Positions 5,786 through 8,816 of a stretch of 8,816 nt of DNA are shown here, in pieces (positions within the stretch are counted from its first letter, which is position 1; the number at the start of each line of letters is the position of its first letter). The position numbers and the translations under genes are program-made. Location of the stretch: assembly GCA_028292075.1 (NCBI GenBank), contig JAQGNA010000562.1, positions 1 to 8,816 on the forward strand, given 5' to 3'. The notes beneath the pieces were generated by a model that saw nothing but the letters and a program-made list of their open reading frames with translations, was not told the DNA's origin and ran no database searches. Origin of the DNA: Rhodoferax sp. Lineage in GTDB: Bacteria > Pseudomonadota > Gammaproteobacteria > Burkholderiales > Burkholderiaceae.

Positions 5786-7421
5786 GGGCGGCTCCAGCAA
5801 GGCAGGCCGCCACCGCACCGCGCGCACCACGCAGGCGGAGCTGGTCGACCGCCACGACCAGGTCGTCGCGGAAGCTGCGGTCGTCGGCCAGCCTGCCGAA
5901 CACATCGCCTTGCGCCAGCATCGCGTCGACCAGTGCTTCGGTGCTGCCACGGGCAGCGTTGGCGGTGGCGGCGAGGCGGTCGGCAAGATGGTCCTCCAGC
6001 TGAACCGGCCGCCCGTGGTCGTCCAGGCCCTCGCAGCAGCGCAGCCAGGCCGCCACCGCCAGCGTGGTGCAGGGCGTGGGTCGGCCGGCGGCATGGTTGT
6101 CCACAATGGATGACAACAGGCGTGAAGCCAGCTTGGACGACCCGTCGCGCGCCACGCGTTGCAGGCGGTGGGCAATCCGGTGATTGCGCCAGCGGGCCAG
6201 CAGTTGGCGTGCATAGGCGTCGATGTCGTGGTCGCTGGGCGGCAAGGTGGGCATCTGCTCGGCCAGCATGAAGCGCAGCATGAAGGCGCCGAAGCCAGGC
6301 ACGGCCATGGCCTCGGCCACCGTGGTGCAACCTGCCAACAGGCCGAGGCAGGCCAGCGCAAGGTGGCCGCCATTGAGCAGGCGCAGCTTCGAGGCCTCCC
6401 ACGGTGCAACGTCGTCGACGAACTGCGCACCGGCCGCCTCCCAGAGCGGACGAGGCCCGTCGAAGCGCTCGATCACCCACTGGCTGAAGGGTTCGCTGGG
6501 CACCGGTGCGGCATCGATCAGGCCAAGCGCCGCCTGCGCATCGCTGCGGTCGGCGTCGCTGGTCGAGGGAACGATGCGGTCCACCATGGTCGATGGAAAC
6601 TGCACGTTGCTGGCGACCCAGCCGGCCAGGGTGTCGTCGCGCAGGGCGCTGAAGTCGAGGCAGGCCTGTCGGAGCATGGCGCCATTCTGCGGCAGGTTGT
6701 CGCAGGACAGCACCACCGGCGGCGGCAGGCCGGCTGCGCGGCGGGCCCGCAGGCCGTGCACCAGTACGCCGATGGCCGTCGCGGGCACGGCGCCGGGGCG
6801 CAGGTCAGCCTGGACAGCTGGGTCGGCCGTGTCGAGGCGGCCGGTGGTCGGGTCGATCAGGTAGCCGCCGGCGGTCACGGTGAGCGTGACGATGCGGATC
6901 TGCGGATCGGCGAAAGCGCGTTGCAGCGCCATCGCCTGCCGGGGGCCGTAGATCAGTTGGCAAAGGCTTCCGACCACGCACACGCGCGTGGCGCAGGGCC
7001 CCTGTTCCAGCACGCTGTAGAGGCCGTCCTGCGGCTGCAGCGCGCGAATGATCTCGGGCGTGCGCAGGCTGGCAGCCACGATGCCCCAGGCCGGCACGGC
7101 AGCCTTATCGGAACGCCCGGTGGCATGGCCGACGGCGTCGAGGGCGGCCATTTCGGCTTCGATGGCGCACTGGGTGAGCCAGGCCTGGTGAGCGCGGTGG
7201 AAGGAGCCGCAGCCCAGGTGCAGGATGCCCGGACGCAGTCCTGCCGGGTCGAAAAGAGGAAGCCGCACGCTGTCGGGCAGGCCGAACAGGCGGGCCCGGC
7301 TGAGTCGCGCCAGTGCAGGCGCCAGGACCCGCGGGCCGCGCGCGCCCGTGCCCATGCCCTTGTAACCCACATGGCCCGGGCCGGCGACAGCCTGGTGGTG
7401 GCGGAAGTTCTCGGGCGTCAT
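5778..7421 (-). CDS. Mannitol/fructuronate-type long-chain polyol dehydrogenase
   Basis: A 547-residue NAD(P)-dependent oxidoreductase of the polyol-specific long-chain family (mannitol 2-dehydrogenase, D-arabinitol dehydrogenase, fructuronate and tagaturonate reductases). Visible landmarks: the dinucleotide-binding loop LGCGSFHRAHQ (69-79), TVTAGGYLID (181-190), SCDNLPQNG (239-247), FPSTMVDRIVP (275-285), and the catalytic K-x4-N-x2-H signature (Lys345, Asn350, His353) in SKLRLLNGGHLAL. It would interconvert a polyol and a ketose (for example mannitol and fructose) or reduce a keto-uronate; sequence alone does not fix the substrate. The N-terminus is about 40 residues longer than typical bacterial mannitol 2-dehydrogenase. 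I chose ATG 7421 because it forms an ATGA overlap with the DUF707 stop; the longer open frame to 7634 lies antisense-free only by running inside the DUF707 gene. No independent ribosome binding site is evident, so initiation is probably coupled. Confidence 0.92.
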   Translation of the reverse strand: MTPENFRHHQAVAGPGHVGYKGMGTGARGPRVLAPALARLSRARLFGLPDSVRLPLFDPAGLRPGILHLGCGSFHRAHQAWLTQCAIEAEMAALDAVGHATGRSDKAAVPAWGIVAASLRTPEIIRALQPQDGLYSVLEQGPCATRVCVVGSLCQLIYGPRQAMALQRAFADPQIRIVTLTVTAGGYLIDPTTGRLDTADPAVQADLRPGAVPATAIGVLVHGLRARRAAGLPPPVVLSCDNLPQNGAMLRQACLDFSALRDDTLAGWVASNVQFPSTMVDRIVPSTSDADRSDAQAALGLIDAAPVPSEPFSQWVIERFDGPRPLWEAAGAQFVDDVAPWEASKLRLLNGGHLALACLGLLAGCTTVAEAMAVPGFGAFMLRFMLAEQMPTLPPSDHDIDAYARQLLARWRNHRIAHRLQRVARDGSSKLASRLLSSIVDNHAAGRPTPCTTLAVAAWLRCCEGLDDHGRPVQLEDHLADRLAATANAARGSTEALVDAMLAQGDVFGRLADDRSFRDDLVVAVDQLRLRGARGAVAACLAGAAHA

Positions 7422-8287
7422 GCGCGTGCGCTGCTGGGAGTGCCGGCGATCGGATAGCCGGGCCAGCCGCCGGTGGGTTGCTGGGCCTGCACGATCCATG
7501 GGAGAACGGCTGGGTTGCGCTCGAACAGATAGCGCCAGCCATCGGCGAGCAAGGCCGTCAGCGCCTCGGGGGCGTCCGTCAGGGTGTCGAGGTTGCCGTC
7601 GAGGGCGGCATGAACGGTGTGGACCTGTCCGCATTCGTACGTCGCCATGATGTGGTCGGACTCGGCCCGCACCCGTGCGCTCAGGGCCGCGTCGCGAAAA
7701 GCGCCGACCGGCCGGGTGTGCAGCACCGGCGTGGCGTCGATCACCCCTACGTTGCGGTAACCCAGCAACTTGGGCCAGAGCGAATCAAGGCCCCAGCCCC
7801 AGCCGGTGGGGCTGAGCTCAAGCGTGTGCAGCAACTGGTCCAGAGCGTGGGCGCTGAAGCAGGGCACCATGATCTCCACGAAACCGCAGCGGCGTGCAAA
7901 GCAGCGCTGGTTCCGCATGGTGCTGAAGTGCGCGTAGTACGAGCTCTCGTGCAGCGCTGGGGCGCAGAGGTCGAGCGAGAGCGCTTCAGCGACGGTAAAA
8001 AAGCGATTGATGGTGTCCTGCGTGGCGAAGATGTCGTCGTCTGGGAGCCAGACATAGCGGTACTCGCGCCAACCCTGCCAGCGGGTCAGCAGCTGGCGAA
8101 GGCCGGTCCACTTGGGTCCGGGAATCACGTCTCCGACGGTGACCCCGGCAATGTCGGTCGCGCCGGCTTCGAGTGGCTGGTAGGGACACAGCAGCAGGTC
8201 CCAGCTGCGTTCGGTCGATGCGGAGAGCCAGGTCGGGTGCAGCGAGCTGCGGCCCGCCCGGGCGATGATGAGGTTCTGTCGTTTCAT
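7418..8287 (-). CDS. DUF707 glycosyltransferase-like protein (first copy, operon start)
   Basis: A 289-residue protein of the DUF707 family and a diverged paralogue of the 4078-5016 product. Shared landmarks: IARAGRSSLHP at 8-18, YRYVWLPDDDIF at about 77-86 (Asp83-85, GT-A DxD-like), LCAPALHESS at 107-116, GFVEIMVPCFS at 135-145, GWGWGLDSLWP at 162-172, and VGVIDATPVLHTRP ending in His190. It also keeps PKWTGLRQLL at 58-67, which resembles the Q-x-K-W stretch of other DUF707 proteins and is not obvious in the second copy. It is predicted cytoplasmic. The gene opens the five-gene operon and its TGA overlaps the dehydrogenase ATG by four bases. The start at 8287 is chosen by alignment with the paralogue; no good ribosome binding site precedes it. 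Sugar-transfer activity is inferred from the motif and its metabolic neighbours. Confidence 0.85.
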   Translation of the reverse strand: MKRQNLIIARAGRSSLHPTWLSASTERSWDLLLCPYQPLEAGATDIAGVTVGDVIPGPKWTGLRQLLTRWQGWREYRYVWLPDDDIFATQDTINRFFTVAEALSLDLCAPALHESSYYAHFSTMRNQRCFARRCGFVEIMVPCFSAHALDQLLHTLELSPTGWGWGLDSLWPKLLGYRNVGVIDATPVLHTRPVGAFRDAALSARVRAESDHIMATYECGQVHTVHAALDGNLDTLTDAPEALTALLADGWRYLFERNPAVLPWIVQAQQPTGGWPGYPIAGTPSSARA

Positions 8288-8499
8288 GCGCTGGTTCGTT
8301 AATGCCTGGAACCTGCCTGGGCAAGTGGCATGCCGCGCTTTCGCCGGCCGTCTTGCCGGCCAACTTTTCGGACGATGCATTGCCTGCGGACGTCTCTAGA
8401 CGGAACGCGCCATGCGCACTGCGCACACACCTCCAGCCCGCAGTGAGTTCGGCATGCCGGGCACACCCGTTGCCGCATCGGAACATCCGGAGCACCGCC
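8288..8499. promoter_or_regulatory. Divergent intergenic region upstream of the DUF707 operon and DUF2244 gene
   Basis: This 212-bp gap must hold the operon's minus-strand promoter and probably the DUF2244 promoter. The only operon promoter candidate is weak: TTGCCC (8324-8319), 17 bases, TAACGA (8301-8296), which would place transcription start almost at the ATG. Symmetric elements: CGTCT-CT-AGACG at 8391-8402, the octamer GGCATGCC at both 8327-8334 and 8451-8458, and GCCGGC at 8343-8348 and 8355-8360. No RNA gene or additional coding frame was recognised. Confidence 0.45.
8391..8402. promoter_or_regulatory. Perfect inverted repeat, possible operator
   Basis: CGTCT (8391-8395) and AGACG (8398-8402) form a perfect inverted repeat around CT, roughly midway between the two divergent starts. 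The position suits a regulator acting on either gene. No known binding motif is assigned. Confidence 0.25.
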
Positions 8500-8816
8500 A
8501 TGGCAGAACCAGCACACCATCGACAACATTCCTTTCGGCCGGTACCGTACCGAGGGTCGCCGGGCCCCCCGCAGCCGGGTACTGCGCCAAGGACGCAGGG
8601 CCCTTCAACGGACAGCGCCGAAGTGTCGGCCTCTGCAGCGGCCGTCTTTCCGGCAGCCAAGTCATCAACGGATGAGGAAGTGGTGGCCCGATGGCGGCTG
8701 GTCCGCAACTGCGCCATGGCGCCGCGCACCTTCTTCCTTCACATCGGCTTCGCCACGTTGATTTTGTTGCTGCTCAGCCTCGCGTTTTCTGCGATCGGCG
8801 CACCGTTGGTGACCGT
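8500..8816 (+). CDS. DUF2244 membrane protein, C-terminus cut by right window edge
   Basis: Open from ATG 8500 to the edge: 105 residues without a stop. Residues 64-105 fit the start of the DUF2244 family: a basic/aromatic R-W-x-L-x-R-N-C lead (RWRLVRNCAMAPRTF) followed by a strongly hydrophobic first membrane segment at about 78-98. Further membrane segments and the cytoplasmic tail would lie beyond the window. The start is set by GGAG at 8489-8492, seven bases upstream. Residues 1-62 are unusual: a Pro/Ser/Ala-rich low-complexity extension before the family core. From memory, members of this family in related bacteria often sit beside cytochrome c oxidase genes, but the neighbour here is out of view. 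The biochemical role of the family is unknown. Confidence 0.78.
   Translation, partial: MAEPAHHRQHSFRPVPYRGSPGPPQPGTAPRTQGPSTDSAEVSASAAAVFPAAKSSTDEEVVARWRLVRNCAMAPRTFFLHIGFATLILLLLSLAFSAIGAPLVT

Noticed and set aside
5786..6430. Upstream extension of the HAD frame
   Set aside because: It overlaps the conserved C-terminal half of the dehydrogenase in another frame and has shadow-like composition rich in Trp, Arg, Ser and Pro. The HAD motif I begins right after the ATG at 5785.
6159..7457. 432-codon plus-strand ORF
   Set aside because: Antisense shadow of the dehydrogenase, which has a full set of family motifs on the minus strand.
7422..7634. N-terminal extension of the dehydrogenase by 71 residues
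   Set aside because: It lies entirely within the DUF707 coding sequence on the same strand, has Arg/Pro-rich off-frame composition, and the ATGA overlap at 7418-7421 provides a natural start.
8343..8360. GCCGGC ... GCCGGC hairpin followed by a few Ts as a terminator
   Set aside because: It lies between divergent promoters with no gene reading into it, the T-run is only four bases, and GCCGGC is common in GC-rich DNA.

Overview
The window is GC-rich, with long antisense shadow ORFs in almost every frame. Its gene families (a GAF/multi-PAS sensor, a DUF2244 protein, a mannitol-dehydrogenase family enzyme next to a HAD phosphatase) suggest a betaproteobacterium of the Burkholderiales, possibly Comamonadaceae. 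This placement is inferred from composition and family content, without a marker gene.

Layout, left to right. (1) Positions 1-1733, minus strand: the first 577 residues of a GAF + three-PAS signalling protein whose output domain lies beyond the left edge. (2) A 213-bp divergent gap. (3) Positions 1947-2756, plus: an exported SGNH/GDSL-type hydrolase with a Tat-like signal and a hexanucleotide-encoded Ser/Thr linker, in which the usual catalytic His position appears to hold Glu. A 116-aa acidic protein of unknown function follows (2815-3165). (4) Positions 3219-3455, minus: a 78-aa protein of unknown function, preceded by an overlapping 16-codon ORF with a very good ribosome binding site. (5) Positions 3593-8287, minus: a tightly packed five-gene operon. 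In transcription order it encodes a DUF707 glycosyltransferase-like protein, a mannitol/fructuronate-type long-chain polyol dehydrogenase, a HAD phosphatase of the beta-phosphoglucomutase-like type, a second DUF707 protein and a small lipoprotein with two BamE/SmpA-like repeats. Every junction overlaps (4, 8, 8 and 4 bp). (6) A 212-bp divergent gap. (7) Positions 8500 to the right edge, plus: the N-terminal part of a DUF2244 membrane protein.

The operon is the most interesting part. Two diverged DUF707 paralogues, both with an Asp-Asp-Asp motif like the metal/nucleotide-sugar site of GT-A glycosyltransferases, enclose a polyol oxidoreductase and a sugar-phosphate-type phosphatase, and an outer-membrane-type lipoprotein closes the unit. 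One reading is that the dehydrogenase and phosphatase interconvert a ketose or sugar phosphate with a polyol, while the DUF707 proteins transfer or modify a sugar on a surface glycan or glycolipid. No transporter, kinase or regulator of an ordinary mannitol-catabolism operon is visible inside the unit. The function of the whole is inference.

No tRNA, rRNA, CRISPR array, insertion sequence or phage gene was recognised.
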